The position numbers and the translations under genes were made by a program. A DNA stretch of 64,000 nucleotides, from positions 1 through 64,000 of the forward strand of contig QHXI01000058.1 in assembly GCA_003222895.1 (NCBI GenBank). The letters are read 5' to 3'. The notes under the pieces are model-generated. The model saw only the letters and a program-made list of their open reading frames with translations, was not told the origin of the DNA and searched no databases. Each line of letters opens with the position of its first letter. Within the stretch, counting starts at the first letter, position 1. The DNA is from Acidobacteriota bacterium (GTDB lineage: Bacteria > Acidobacteriota > Blastocatellia > Pyrinomonadales > Pyrinomonadaceae). Of this stretch, positions 25,868 to 35,295 are shown one piece after another.

Positions 25868-26938
25868 ATGAGCGTGATCAAGCCTTTCAAGATTCGCGAT
25901 ATCGAAATCAATCCGCCGCTGGTGCTGTCGCCGATGGCGGGCGTGACCGATATTTCTTTTCGTCGCCTGGTGAAGCAGCGCGGCGGCGTTGGGCTGACCG
26001 TTTCTGAATTCATTTCTGTCGAAGGACTGACGCGTAACAATCCAAAATCGAAACGGCAGATGCGCTTCTACCAAAACGAGCGGCCGTTCGCGGTTCAGAT
26101 TTTTGGCGGGCAGCCCGAGCGCATGCGCATGGCGGCAGAGATGGCCCAGGAAGTTGGCGCGGATATTCTCGACGTTAACTGTGGGTGTCCGGCTCCGAAA
26201 GTTGTGAAGCATGGCGGCGGATCGGGTCTCTTGAAGGACTATCCCAGACTGGAAACGATCCTGACGGAGATCAAGAAGGCGATCACGATTCCGATGACGA
26301 TTAAGATTCGCGCCGGCTTTTACGATCACGACATCAATGCAGTCGAGACGGCGAAGCTCGCCGAGGCTTGCGGCGCGGAACACATCGCGCTGCACGGCCG
26401 CACGAAAGAACAAGGGTATCGCGGGCTCGCGAATTGGGATTTAGTAAAACAAATCAAGCAAGTCGTCAGCGTTCCAGTTTCCGGCAGCGGCGACGTTAAT
26501 ACGATCCAGCAAGCGTTCGATCGCTTTCGCGAAACCGGCTGCGACGGAGTTTTGATCGGACGTGGCGCGATGGCTAACCCGTGGATCTTTCGTCAGATTG
26601 AGGATGCGATGCATGACCGCGAACCCTTCCAGCCGACGCTGGAGGACAAGCGAGCGCTGCTGCTGGAGTATTTCGACATGTTGCGTGAAGACATGCCGCA
26701 GTTGGCCGCGATTGGAAGAATGAAACAACTCGCGGGACAATTCACGCGCGGATTGCGGGGCGGCGCACTGTTTCGCACCGCCCTTTATCATTCGCACTCA
26801 GTGGCCGAAATTCTCGATCGAATCTCGGAATACTTCGAAACAATCACTGCGGGGAAGCAATACTTCGGGGAGGCTGGACCATCTCTGGAGTTGGTTGAAG
26901 CGCCGGTGTTGGATTCCTGCGACGCGGCTTCAATATAG
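25868..26938 (+). CDS. dusB: tRNA-dihydrouridine synthase, DusB type
   Basis: This 356-residue flavoenzyme reduces uridines in tRNA. The TIM-barrel FMN motifs are present: LSPMAGVTDISFRRL at the start, the catalytic loop DVNCGCPAPKVV with C107, ALHGRTKEQGYRG, and the phosphate-binding region GVLIGRGAMANPWIF. The C-terminal helical domain follows. The ATG directly abuts a terminator T-run, with no visible Shine-Dalgarno sequence. The 3' end overlaps the convergent L,D-transpeptidase gene by 95 bases. Confidence 0.95.
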   Translation: MSVIKPFKIRDIEINPPLVLSPMAGVTDISFRRLVKQRGGVGLTVSEFISVEGLTRNNPKSKRQMRFYQNERPFAVQIFGGQPERMRMAAEMAQEVGADILDVNCGCPAPKVVKHGGGSGLLKDYPRLETILTEIKKAITIPMTIKIRAGFYDHDINAVETAKLAEACGAEHIALHGRTKEQGYRGLANWDLVKQIKQVVSVPVSGSGDVNTIQQAFDRFRETGCDGVLIGRGAMANPWIFRQIEDAMHDREPFQPTLEDKRALLLEYFDMLREDMPQLAAIGRMKQLAGQFTRGLRGGALFRTALYHSHSVAEILDRISEYFETITAGKQYFGEAGPSLELVEAPVLDSCDAASI

Positions 26939-27995
26939 GCGTTCCCGCATTACTGTCTATGCTTCCCTCGCCAGAATGTAAATCCTTCGGCGACGGATAG
27001 CCTTTGCCGCTCAATGATGCAACCTCAATAACAATCTCTTTCTGATTACGCAGTTCTAGCTGCCGTTCTGCGTCAGCTTTCCGCGCGGCTGCCTTTTCTT
27101 CGCGAGTCTGATTAGCAACGGGAGTCGGTGCAGGCGTCGGCTGCTTCTTCGGATGAAGCGACATCGTGTTCAACGCGTCCAGGGCTTGCGTCTTTTCTTC
27201 TTCAGTCAGCTTGTCAAAGCTCATGCTGTTCGCATCGAAGACCGCCCGCAAATTCTCTTCCGTATTCGTGTTCTTATTGTAAACGTCGCGGTAGATATGG
27301 AGCTGTCCCTCCTGAATGACGATGGTTTCGTAACGCAGCTCGACCGGCATGATGGCGCCCAGCTTGACGACTTGTGTTCTGGTTCGGTGCTGTAGAAACC
27401 CGGTCATCGTTTCTTCCTTCAGCTCAGTGTTAGAAGCCTCAGCCAGAATTTTGGTGAAATCCCTGACTTCATCGTTCGTCAATCCCACGCAACCGTGCGA
27501 GGCGAACGTTCCGATCTTTGCGAGCGATTTTCCGCCGTGGATCAAGTTGGCGCCGCCGATGGGTACCTTGATTGGCCCAAGGGGATTCCCGCCGGCGCCT
27601 GCCGGAACGATTTCGCCGGGATTCGAAGCCCATGATTCATTCGGCTGCGTCCAGGTCGGATTGAAAATGATCATTTCAGCCTTACGAAAACCGGTGGGCA
27701 GCGGAAACTGTTGATAGCCGATTCCGATCTTGTACGACTTCAACAAACTGCCGTCATGAAAGACGTCCATGCGAAACGCCGGGATATTCACGACGATCCG
27801 CGAGTCTTTGGGAATGGCGTTGGGGCCTTTCAGCTGGATCAGTTCTTGATTCGCGGCGTCCGGCTTGTTGACCTCAATCGAAGGCGAAGGAAATGGTTGT
27901 GCGGTGCTGGCCGTCTGTGCCGATTCCTTTGTGCAACTTGAAAGTACGAGCGCGAGCGAAATGATCGCGACGCACAGGGGGATTTTGTGTCTCAT
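26844..27995 (-). CDS. L,D-transpeptidase lipoprotein with extended C-terminus
   Basis: This 383-residue protein has a lipobox (LVLSSC, lipidated C21) and a YkuD domain at about residues 60-220 with the catalytic motif SHGCVGL (C169) and LIHGGKSLAKIG before it. The C-terminal 150 residues form a Lys/Glu-rich helix and a Pro-rich tail (RRRNPTPALQPTPEM) with no known domain. Its last 95 bases overlap dusB on the other strand. It is likely anchored to a membrane and acts on peptidoglycan. Together with the shorter YkuD protein it flanks the MreB-like/dusB pair. Confidence 0.88.
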   Translation of the reverse strand: MRHKIPLCVAIISLALVLSSCTKESAQTASTAQPFPSPSIEVNKPDAANQELIQLKGPNAIPKDSRIVVNIPAFRMDVFHDGSLLKSYKIGIGYQQFPLPTGFRKAEMIIFNPTWTQPNESWASNPGEIVPAGAGGNPLGPIKVPIGGANLIHGGKSLAKIGTFASHGCVGLTNDEVRDFTKILAEASNTELKEETMTGFLQHRTRTQVVKLGAIMPVELRYETIVIQEGQLHIYRDVYNKNTNTEENLRAVFDANSMSFDKLTEEEKTQALDALNTMSLHPKKQPTPAPTPVANQTREEKAAARKADAERQLELRNQKEIVIEVASLSGKGYPSPKDLHSGEGSIDSNAGTPILKPRRRNPTPALQPTPEMVQPPRSIASPQ

Positions 27996-28120
27996 TCTTC
28001 GGATTCAACTCCGATACCATATTACTCGCAATGCGGTTCTCCACGCATCAATCTTGTGTAAAACCACAGAACGCGGCCGCCTTTGCCTCAATACATCCTC
28101 CGTCAAAGTTTGAAAAACGC

Positions 28121-28148
28121 TCGACAGAACCAGGCATTTAAGTATAAT
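28121..28148 (+). promoter_or_regulatory. Candidate sigma-70-type promoter for the first permease
   Basis: TCGACA and TATAAT are separated by 16 bases, about 90 bases before the permease ATG in a divergent 239-base intergenic region that otherwise holds no visible gene. The -10 box is a perfect consensus match. Confidence 0.55.
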
Positions 28149-28234
28149 TGCGGCTCGCGTTCCAATCTCTCCCAGAGCAGTTCTAATTCGGACCAGCATT
28201 TAAACAGAGTCAGCTCGAGAAGCCGGAGAAACGA

Positions 28235-29701
28235 ATGGCAGAAGCTGCCGCAGTCACGCAAACGAAAGCAACCGGGTTTATTCGCGGTCTGGGCCTGCTC
28301 GATTCGACGATGATTGTCGCCGGATCCATGATCGGGTCCGGCATTTTTATTGTCTCCGGAGGAATTTCAAAACAAGTTGGCGCGCCCGGATGGCTTCTGG
28401 TGGTTTGGATCGTGACCGGGTTGCTAACGATCATGGCCGCGCTCAGCTATGGCGAGCTGGCGGCAATGATGCCCAAAGCCGGTGGTCAATACGTCTATCT
28501 GCGTGAAGCCTTTTCGCCGATGTGGGGTTTTCTTTACGGTTGGACGCTCTTCCTCGTGATTCAAACCGGAACGATCGCTGCGGTCGCGGTTGGATTCGCT
28601 CGTTATTTGGGCGTTCTCGTTCCGGCAGTCGGCGAAGACAAATACTTGATCGCTCCCAAACATGTCTTTGGCAACTACGCGATCTCGCTTTCGACAGCGC
28701 AGTTGGTTGGCGTGCTCTTAATCGTTCTGCTGACGTTCATGAACACGCGCGGATTGAAGCTGGGCAAACTCGTTCAGAATACTTTCACGACCGCGAAGCT
28801 GGCAGCGTTATTTGGTCTGATTGTGCTGGGAATTTTCGTGGGGTGGAACTCGGGAGTCGTGCACGCGAACTTTGGCAATCTCTGGTCGGTGCGCGGAACA
28901 CTCGACGATTTCGGCGGCGGCTTGACGGCGGCCACCGCATTCGGATTGTTCGTCGGAGTCTGCGTAGCACAAACCGGCTCGTTGTTCTCGGCCGATGCGT
29001 GGAACAACATCACTTTCACCGCGGGCGAGGTAAAGGATCTGACGACGTTGCCGTTTGAAAAAATTCAAGGCGCCGATCGCGTGGCGACAGATACGATGAA
29101 TGTGATCTTCTCTGGCCGGGGCGCGACCGTCATGGCCGTGGCAATCATGGTTTCGACCTTCGGTTGCAATAACGGCCTGATTCTCGCTGGCGCGCGAGCT
29201 TACTACGCGATGGCTCGTGATGGATTGTTCTTCAAATCTTCGGGACGGCTAAACGATAAACATGTGCCGGCGTGGGGACTCGTGATTCAGGGCATCTGGG
29301 CCGCCGTCTTGGTTCTGCCTCGCACGATCAAACATGATGCGGCCGGCCACATTACGGGTTATGGGAATCTCTACGGCAACCTGCTCGACTATGTAATTTC
29401 AGCGGCCCTGATTTTTTATATTCTTACCATCGCCGGCATCTTTCGTTTGCGGCAGACTCGGCCGAATGCTGAACGTCCATACAAGGCTTTCGGTTATCCG
29501 TTGGTGCCGTTTCTTTACATCATCGGAGCTGCGGTGATTCTGATCGTGCTGTTCGTCTACCAGACGGCGACGACGTGGCCCGGCTTGATCATCGTTCTCA
29601 CCGGCATCCCGGTTTATTTTGTCTGGAAGAAACTTGGTACGCCGATGCCGGAAGAAGGATCGATTTCAGAAGCCGCGGCCCAAGCCAAAGGCGAATATTA
29701 G
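28235..29701 (+). CDS. APC-family amino-acid permease
   Basis: This 488-residue protein has about 12 hydrophobic segments and the APC opening GSMIGSGIFIVSGGIS in helix 1, which binds the substrate backbone. The segment SYGELAAMMPKAGGQYVYL in helix 3 region and the C-terminal RPYKAFGYPLVPFLY are also typical of the LAT/amino-acid transporter branch. Substrate cannot be assigned. ATG 28235 is preceded by GGAG. A second, distinct APC permease follows, which may be co-expressed. Confidence 0.9.
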   Translation: MAEAAAVTQTKATGFIRGLGLLDSTMIVAGSMIGSGIFIVSGGISKQVGAPGWLLVVWIVTGLLTIMAALSYGELAAMMPKAGGQYVYLREAFSPMWGFLYGWTLFLVIQTGTIAAVAVGFARYLGVLVPAVGEDKYLIAPKHVFGNYAISLSTAQLVGVLLIVLLTFMNTRGLKLGKLVQNTFTTAKLAALFGLIVLGIFVGWNSGVVHANFGNLWSVRGTLDDFGGGLTAATAFGLFVGVCVAQTGSLFSADAWNNITFTAGEVKDLTTLPFEKIQGADRVATDTMNVIFSGRGATVMAVAIMVSTFGCNNGLILAGARAYYAMARDGLFFKSSGRLNDKHVPAWGLVIQGIWAAVLVLPRTIKHDAAGHITGYGNLYGNLLDYVISAALIFYILTIAGIFRLRQTRPNAERPYKAFGYPLVPFLYIIGAAVILIVLFVYQTATTWPGLIIVLTGIPVYFVWKKLGTPMPEEGSISEAAAQAKGEY

Positions 29702-29711
29702 AAACACAACG

Positions 29712-29787
29712 ATGAACGCGGAATGATGAACGGTGATTTAGATCAACGGCACTTAGCTCATCATTCATCGTTCCTCGTTCATCATTG
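29712..29787. repeat. Heptamer/palindrome tract between the two permease genes
   Basis: Units such as GATGAAC, GATGAAC on the left face CTCATCA, TTCATCG, TTCCTCG, TTCATCA on the right. The period is 7 bases and the halves are inverted copies, giving a long imperfect hairpin. Confidence 0.75.
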
Positions 29788-29804
29788 CTCTCGGAGGTTC
29801 ACTG

Positions 29805-31415
29805 ATGGCTAATCAATTTTTCAGGACGAAACCGCTCTCAATGCTCCTTGATGAGATGAAGGGCGAGAATCGCCTGCGCCGCGTTCTCGGCCCGGTGCAG
29901 CTTACCGCGCTCGGCGTCGGTGCGATCATCGGCACCGGCATTTTTATTTTGACGGGCGTCGCTGCACACGATCGCACCGGCCCGGCGCTGATGCTTTCGT
30001 TTGTGCTCGCGGGTTTGGCGTGCGTATTCGCAGCGCTGTGCTACGCAGAGTTCGCCTCAATGGTGCCGGTCGCGGGTTCCGCTTACACCTACGCGTACGC
30101 GACGCTGGGTGAGTTGTTCGCTTGGATCATTGGTTGGGACTTAATCCTTGAATACGCAGTTGGATCGGCGACGGTGGCGCACGGTTGGTCGGCGCACTTT
30201 CAGGAATTCACTCCGCTATTCCACTTCCAGGTTCCAAGAATTGTGCACACCGCGCCGATTAATTTCTGCGTCAGTGTCGGCGCGGGCTGCCCACACACTG
30301 GATTCGTGGCAACGGGATCGTATTTCGATCTGCCGGCGATTTTAATTACGTTCGCACTGACGATAATTTTGGTAAAGGGAATTAAGGAGAGCGCGTCCTT
30401 TAACGCGTTCATGGTGGCCATTAAGTTGGTCATCGTGCTGATGGTGATCGGCATCGGCGTCTTCTTCATTAACAGCGCCAACTGGCATCCGTTCGCTCCC
30501 TACGGCTATACGGGCATCAGCTTTTTCGGTAACACCGTTATGGGTCAGCACGCGGCTGGAGGAGAGCCGCTGGGAATGTTTGCCGGCGCGGCGATAATCT
30601 TTTTCGCTTACATCGGATTCGACTCGGTTTCAGTGCACTCAGAAGAGGCACGCGATCCGGCCAAAGATGTGCCAAAGGGCATTATTTGGTCGTTGATTAT
30701 TTGCACCATCTTGTATATCGCAGTCTCGGCCGTGTTGACTGGAATGGTTCCTTACAAAGACATCAACATCGACGCGCCGGTCGTGGACGCTTTCAGACGG
30801 GCCGGCTTGACCTGGATGCAATATCTGGTCGCCGCCGGCGCAATGACAGGAATAACGTCAGTCCTGCTGGTCATGATGTTGAGCCAGCCACGCGTGATGT
30901 TGGCCCTGGGCCGAGACGGATTGGTCCCCAACAGTTTCTTCGGCGATATCCATCCGAAGTTCCGCACACCCTGGAAGTCGACAATCCTCACCGGATTCTT
31001 CGTCGCCGCGATGGCCGGATTCCTGCCGCTGAGTCTTTTAGCAGAGATGACCAGCATCGGAACCCTGTTCGCATTCGTGATTGTTTGCGGCGCTGTTCTC
31101 GTTATGCGCAGGACGAATCCCAACGCGAATCGTCCGTTCCGTGCACCGTTTGTTCCGCTGGTTCCGATCCTCGGAATTGGTACATGCTTGCTCTTGATGT
31201 TCTCGCTGCCTGCGGAGAATTGGTATCGGTTAATCGGGTGGCTGGTTATCGGCCTGGTGATTTACCTTTTTTATGGCCGGAGGCACAGCGTTATGGCCCG
31301 GCATACTGAACACGAAATCAAGTCGCACGGACTTTCACCGGCCGGTCAAGCCGTTGGCGATCCCGACGCACCACCAAGCAGTCCAGCGGCTGACGTCGAT
31401 TCTCGCGTTCCTTAA
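29805..31415 (+). CDS. APC-family permease, cationic amino-acid transporter type
   Basis: This 536-residue membrane protein has the CAT-branch N-terminus (LRRVLGPVQLTALGVGAIIG) and the helix 1 motif GTGIFILTGVAAHDRTGPA. The region FIGFDSVS-like (YIGFDSVSVHSEEARDPAKD) is diagnostic of CAT/YfnA proteins, and RPFRAPFVPLVPILG lies near the C-terminus. A cytoplasmic Pro/Ser-rich tail of about 40 residues ends the protein. GGAGG precedes the ATG. Paralogous to the upstream permease only at family level. Confidence 0.92.
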   Translation: MANQFFRTKPLSMLLDEMKGENRLRRVLGPVQLTALGVGAIIGTGIFILTGVAAHDRTGPALMLSFVLAGLACVFAALCYAEFASMVPVAGSAYTYAYATLGELFAWIIGWDLILEYAVGSATVAHGWSAHFQEFTPLFHFQVPRIVHTAPINFCVSVGAGCPHTGFVATGSYFDLPAILITFALTIILVKGIKESASFNAFMVAIKLVIVLMVIGIGVFFINSANWHPFAPYGYTGISFFGNTVMGQHAAGGEPLGMFAGAAIIFFAYIGFDSVSVHSEEARDPAKDVPKGIIWSLIICTILYIAVSAVLTGMVPYKDINIDAPVVDAFRRAGLTWMQYLVAAGAMTGITSVLLVMMLSQPRVMLALGRDGLVPNSFFGDIHPKFRTPWKSTILTGFFVAAMAGFLPLSLLAEMTSIGTLFAFVIVCGAVLVMRRTNPNANRPFRAPFVPLVPILGIGTCLLLMFSLPAENWYRLIGWLVIGLVIYLFYGRRHSVMARHTEHEIKSHGLSPAGQAVGDPDAPPSSPAADVDSRVP

Positions 31416-31436
31416 TTCTAGGGACAGATCAACTTC

Positions 31437-31476
31437 AAAGGCTGAGCGTTCGTCTGAATCGCTCAGCCTTTCTCTT
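31437..31476 (+). terminator. Intrinsic terminator after the second permease
   Basis: AAAGGCTGAGCG and CGCTCAGCCTTT form a 12-bp stem followed by CTCTTTT, 22 bases after the permease stop. It also marks the 3' side of the opposing tRNA gene. Confidence 0.85.
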
Positions 31477-31497
31477 TTCTCAATTGGTAGTCGGATG

Positions 31498-31584
31498 TGG
31501 TGCCGGAGGAGAGACTCGAACTCTCATGAGTGTGACCTCGCCAGATTTTGAATCTGGTGCGTATACCAATTTCGCCACTCCGGC
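31498..31584 (-). tRNA. tRNA-Leu (anticodon CAA)
   Basis: On the - strand the acceptor stem GCCGGAG pairs with CTCCGGC, followed by A and an encoded CCA end. The anticodon arm CCAGATTCAAAATCTGG gives anticodon CAA, reading UUG codons. A variable arm (GCGAGGTCACACTCATGAGA) and T arm GTTCGAGTC are present. The long variable arm fits a class II leucine tRNA. Confidence 0.97.
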
Positions 31585-31690
31585 AGGTGTGCGCGTCGAG
31601 GCCATATTAGAGCAGCGCCCGCCGGGCGGTCAAATGGAAACCAACCAAAACCTTAGCATTTCCGCCCAAACTCGCTCAGTAAAATAGTGT

Positions 31691-31719
31691 TTGCCAACGT
31701 AGTGGCAGCGTTGTACAAT
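31691..31719 (+). promoter_or_regulatory. Candidate sigma-70-type promoter for the HD-GYP regulator
   Basis: TTGCCA and TACAAT are separated by 17 bases and lie about 100 bases before the regulator ATG. The rest of the region 31585-31817 shows only a GC-rich stem (GCCCGCCGGGCGG) near 31620 and no gene. Confidence 0.6.
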
Positions 31720-31817
31720 GATTTCGCCGGTGAAAACCCGGCTGTCCGTTCCCTCGTCCCTCCCGCAGTCTCGGTCCGAACAGATCTTAGAGTCCGCAAG
31801 ATTTCAGTTAACCGAAC

Positions 31818-32948
31818 ATGACCGAATCCATTGCCAAGCCACGACTCCTAATTGTCGATGACGAAGCCGAAGTGCGCGGCGTGCTGCACGATCTGCTTTC
31901 GTTTTCATATGCATGCGGTGAGGCTGCATCGGCCGAAGATGCGCTCGCGCAGCTTCGCTCGGACGAGTACCAGTTGGTGATCAGCGACATCACGATGAGC
32001 GGCATGAGCGGTCTGGAAATGATTCCTCAAGTCAAAGTCATTTCGCCTGATACAGTGATCGTGATGATTAGCGGAATGCAGACCATCGAGAGCGCAATCA
32101 ATGCGCTGAGATTGGGAGCTTTCGATTACTTGATGAAACCGTTCGATCTCCGGCAAGCTGAAGCCGCCGTGGAACGCGCATTGGAGCATCACGAATTGAT
32201 CGTCGCGAAGCGACGATACGAAAATCATCTCGAGGAGCTGGTCAGTCAGCGTACTGCTGAACTTGATGATGCGTTAGGTTCTCTTGAGAATGCTTACCGA
32301 TCAACGTTGAAGGCGTTGACTGCCGCGCTTGAAACTCGCGACGCGGAAACTCACGGCCATTCAGAGCGTGTCGTGACTTTCAGTCTGCGGCTTGGTAGCG
32401 AATACGGATTGAGTGGGGCGGAAATGAAATCGCTCGAGTTCGGTTCGTTGCTTCACGACATTGGCAAGATCGGTGTTCCCGATGCGATCTTGCGCAAGCC
32501 GGCCAAGCTAACGGATGAAGAATGGGTTCGCATGCGCGAACATCCAGTGCACGGGCAGCAAATCTTGCGTGGCATAAAATTTCTTGAGGGCGCAGCGCGT
32601 GTTGTAGCGCAGCACCATGAAAAATGGGATGGCTCAGGTTACCCGCTGGGATTGAAAAGCGAAGAGATCGACATCTGCGCCCGCATCTTTTCGGTCGCGG
32701 ACGCGTTCGATGCAATCACGAGCGATCGTGTATACCGCCAGGGACGATCGTACGAAGCGGCCGCTCAAGAATTAGACGAGTGGTCCAACCGGCAGTTCGA
32801 CCCTAAAGTCGTCGAAGCCTTTCATCGCGTGCCGCCTGAGGATTGGGAAGCATTGCGACGCAAGTCACTCGAGCGAAAACCGAATGAATCTGACTGGCAA
32901 CCAGTGGCTCACAACAGCGAGCCGCAACTGAATGCGTTGGCAAGTTAG
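31818..32948 (+). CDS. Response regulator with HD-GYP domain (RpfG-like)
   Basis: This 376-residue regulator joins an N-terminal receiver domain (LLIVDDEAEVRGVL, phosphoacceptor D57 in ISDITMSGMSG, K in YLMKPFD) through a short coiled coil to an HD-GYP phosphodiesterase domain. The latter has H213-D214 in LLHDIGKIGVPD, HPVHGQQIL, HHEKWDGSGYP and VADAFDAITSDR. It would degrade cyclic di-GMP to GMP after phosphorylation by an unlinked histidine kinase. It stands alone behind its own promoter candidate. Cyclic di-GMP often controls exopolysaccharide, which would fit this window, but no direct link is shown. Confidence 0.95.
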   Translation: MTESIAKPRLLIVDDEAEVRGVLHDLLSFSYACGEAASAEDALAQLRSDEYQLVISDITMSGMSGLEMIPQVKVISPDTVIVMISGMQTIESAINALRLGAFDYLMKPFDLRQAEAAVERALEHHELIVAKRRYENHLEELVSQRTAELDDALGSLENAYRSTLKALTAALETRDAETHGHSERVVTFSLRLGSEYGLSGAEMKSLEFGSLLHDIGKIGVPDAILRKPAKLTDEEWVRMREHPVHGQQILRGIKFLEGAARVVAQHHEKWDGSGYPLGLKSEEIDICARIFSVADAFDAITSDRVYRQGRSYEAAAQELDEWSNRQFDPKVVEAFHRVPPEDWEALRRKSLERKPNESDWQPVAHNSEPQLNALAS

Positions 32949-33005
32949 GGCCTTAGAGTTCAGGCTTTACGATATCGGCAAACTGAAGTTTGAACTCTGA
33001 ATCTG

Positions 33006-34118
33006 CTAAGGCACAACGTAACCGTGACGGCTTCGTAAGTACAACCCGACACGTCGCGCAGCCACTTCAACTCTCCTGTATTCACCAGACTTTGCGGCCG
33101 CCAGTGGGCGCGTCGGCCGATACGTTACGACGTATTGCGATCCGATGTCGCGAGAAATCGTTTCCGCCTGCGCAAGCACGTCACTCGCCGATGCTGGGAT
33201 TAGGATCTGACCGCCGCTTTCTTCCGCAATCGCAGTCAAGTTTTTCTCGCTATCAACCGTTGCGCGCTCGTATTCTTTTCGCTTGCGGCGCATCGCGACG
33301 TCGGTATCGATTGATCCGATTTTGAAGCTTGGCGTCCTCGTCGTTCCCGGCGGCAATGTCGGATCGCCATTCGCAACGGGATTGCTTCCGGGATTTCCAT
33401 CGCGCTGCACGCCGTCGCCGGGCCGGGTGATCTTTCCCTGGCCCTGCAAGGCCCTTCGCGCTAGCAACGTATAGCTAATGATGTGCACGCTCGCCTGAAT
33501 CGAATTCAATTGCTTGAGCGCTTTTATCATCGTCACTTTCCCGCCCGGCGCTTCGACGCCATCGGTAATGATCACCAGATGACGCGTTCCGGGCGGCGTG
33601 TCTTTGAACTGATCCGATGCCGCGGCCAGCGCATCTGACAGTCGACTGCTCTTTCCCGAATTCAGTTTTGTCTTGAGCACCTTCGCAATCGCGGTTTTGT
33701 CAGTGGTCCAACTTTGCAGCAGTTCCGGCTTGGTTGCGAACTGCATCACCGCGATGCGGTTCCCCGCATAGAGATTTGAAACCACGCGCATCGCCACGTC
33801 GCGCGTCAAGTTCGTGTCTTTCAATCCAAGCTGATTGCCCACGTCAAGCAACAGCAGCACGTTCGTCGGCAAGTGCTGAATGCTTCTAATCTGCTGCGGC
33901 CGGCCATCTTCCAGCACCAACACATCATCGATGTTGAGCGTCGGATCGTAATGCCCGAAAGTGTCGGTTGCGGCAACCGGCAAGCGGACTTCTTCGGTGA
34001 AAACGCGCACCGGCGGCTCTTGCTCTTCTTTCGGCGTAGGCGAGGGTTTCGGGTTAACTTGCGCAGCAGTAACCGCTGAAAAGACGCACAGGAACAGGAT
34101 TAATAAGAGAGCGCGCAA
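33006..34118 (-). CDS. Exported VWFA-domain protein, acidobacterial type
   Basis: This 370-residue protein has a signal peptide (LLLILFLCVFSAVTAAQ) and the layout of the VWFA-related family abundant in Acidobacteria: a beta-rich N-terminal region (VRLPVAATDTFG, DVLVLEDGRPQQI) and a von Willebrand A domain (LLLLDVGNQLGL, LVIITDGVEAPGG). The MIDAS motif is atypical, DVGNQ rather than DxSxS, so metal binding may be altered. Function is unknown. A larger relative is at 44.5-46.6 kb. Confidence 0.85.
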   Translation of the reverse strand: MRALLLILFLCVFSAVTAAQVNPKPSPTPKEEQEPPVRVFTEEVRLPVAATDTFGHYDPTLNIDDVLVLEDGRPQQIRSIQHLPTNVLLLLDVGNQLGLKDTNLTRDVAMRVVSNLYAGNRIAVMQFATKPELLQSWTTDKTAIAKVLKTKLNSGKSSRLSDALAAASDQFKDTPPGTRHLVIITDGVEAPGGKVTMIKALKQLNSIQASVHIISYTLLARRALQGQGKITRPGDGVQRDGNPGSNPVANGDPTLPPGTTRTPSFKIGSIDTDVAMRRKRKEYERATVDSEKNLTAIAEESGGQILIPASASDVLAQAETISRDIGSQYVVTYRPTRPLAAAKSGEYRRVEVAARRVGLYLRSRHGYVVP

Positions 34119-34208
34119 ACTGATTACTCCAGCGATTTATTAGTGCACGGCAGGTTTGATGCCGAGAGTTGCACATTGACGTTGCCCGCGAAGTAATAAC
34201 TTCGTGGA

Positions 34209-35204
34209 TTATCGCGCGGCTTTGCGCGCCTGGGCCTGGACTGACGTGATTGCAATCGCGTCGACGATGTCTTCCGCTTTGCAGCCACGCGAGAGATCGT
34301 TAGCTGGTCGATCGAGACCTTGCAGGATCGGGCCGATGGCGGTCGCGCCCGCAAGTCTCTCGGTCAATTTGTAAGCGATGTTTCCGGATTGCAGATCGGG
34401 AAAGATCAGCACATTCGACCGGCCGTCGACTGGAGAGCCTGGAGCTTTCGATTGGGCAATTGCCGGAACCAGCGCCGCATCGGCTTGCAACTCGCCGTCG
34501 ATTTCAATCTCAGGCGCGCGGGCGCGAACGGTCTTTGTCGCCTCGACGACTTTGTCGATCAGACGATGCTTCGCGGATCCTTTGGTCGAGAACGAAAGCA
34601 TCGCGACGCGCGGCTCTGCGCTCAGCAACGCGCGACATGAATCAGCAGAGGCGATTGCTATCTCAGCAAGCTCAGCCGCGCTGGGTTCGATCACAACGCC
34701 GCAATCGGCAAAGATCAGCGCGCCGTTCTGACCAAGGTTCGGATCGCGCAGCGCCATCAAAAAGAAACTCGAGACTAGTTTGAATCCCGGCCGCACTCCG
34801 ATGCAGTGAAGCGCTGCGCGCACAGTGTGCGAAGTTGTGTTCGTCGCTCCGGCGACCGATCCATCGGCACGTCCGTCGCGCACCATCATGTTTCCGTAGT
34901 AGAGCGGATCTCGCAGCGCGGTTCGCGCTTCATCCATCGTCATGCCCTTCGCGCGCCGCGCTTCATAAAGCAGTGAAACCATCTTCTCGAAATCGTTAGC
35001 GCGCTTGTGATCGATCAGTTCGACTCCACCAAGATCGGCGCCCGCCTCGCGCGCGGCTGATCGAACTTTCTCCTCGTCGCCGAGCACGGTGATGCGCGCG
35101 AGTCGTTGACGCACGGCGTTGCTTGCGGCTACCACGGTGCGCGGATCTTCACCTTCGGGAAGAACAATGTGCTGCGGATTCGCAGCGGCGCGTTGGCTCG
35201 GCAT
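34209..35204 (-). CDS. pta: Phosphate acetyltransferase (PTA/PTB family)
   Basis: This protein of 331 residues would interconvert acetyl-CoA and acetyl phosphate. Family motifs are visible: [12 protein letters not shown] at the start, [52 protein letters not shown] and [16 protein letters not shown]. No acetate kinase gene lies next to it. The frame is open to 35267, giving 21 extra basic residues; ATG 35204 is preferred but the start is uncertain. It is divergent from the YkvA-family gene across a heptamer tract. Confidence 0.9.
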   Translation of the reverse strand: MPSQRAAANPQHIVLPEGEDPRTVVAASNAVRQRLARITVLGDEEKVRSAAREAGADLGGVELIDHKRANDFEKMVSLLYEARRAKGMTMDEARTALRDPLYYGNMMVRDGRADGSVAGATNTTSHTVRAALHCIGVRPGFKLVSSFFLMALRDPNLGQNGALIFADCGVVIEPSAAELAEIAIASADSCRALLSAEPRVAMLSFSTKGSAKHRLIDKVVEATKTVRARAPEIEIDGELQADAALVPAIAQSKAPGSPVDGRSNVLIFPDLQSGNIAYKLTERLAGATAIGPILQGLDRPANDLSRGCKAEDIVDAIAITSVQAQARKAAR

Positions 35205-35266
35205 TGCGCTGCTCGTATAGACTCTACGAAAAGCAAGACGAAAACCGGAACGCGAGCATATCTGCA

Positions 35267-35295
35267 ACTGACAACGGACAACTGACTACTGACAA
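35267..35295. repeat. Heptamer tract between pta and the YkvA-like gene
   Basis: Units AACTGAC, AACGGAC, AACTGAC, TACTGAC repeat with a 7-base period and end immediately at the ATG of the + strand gene. Confidence 0.8.
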
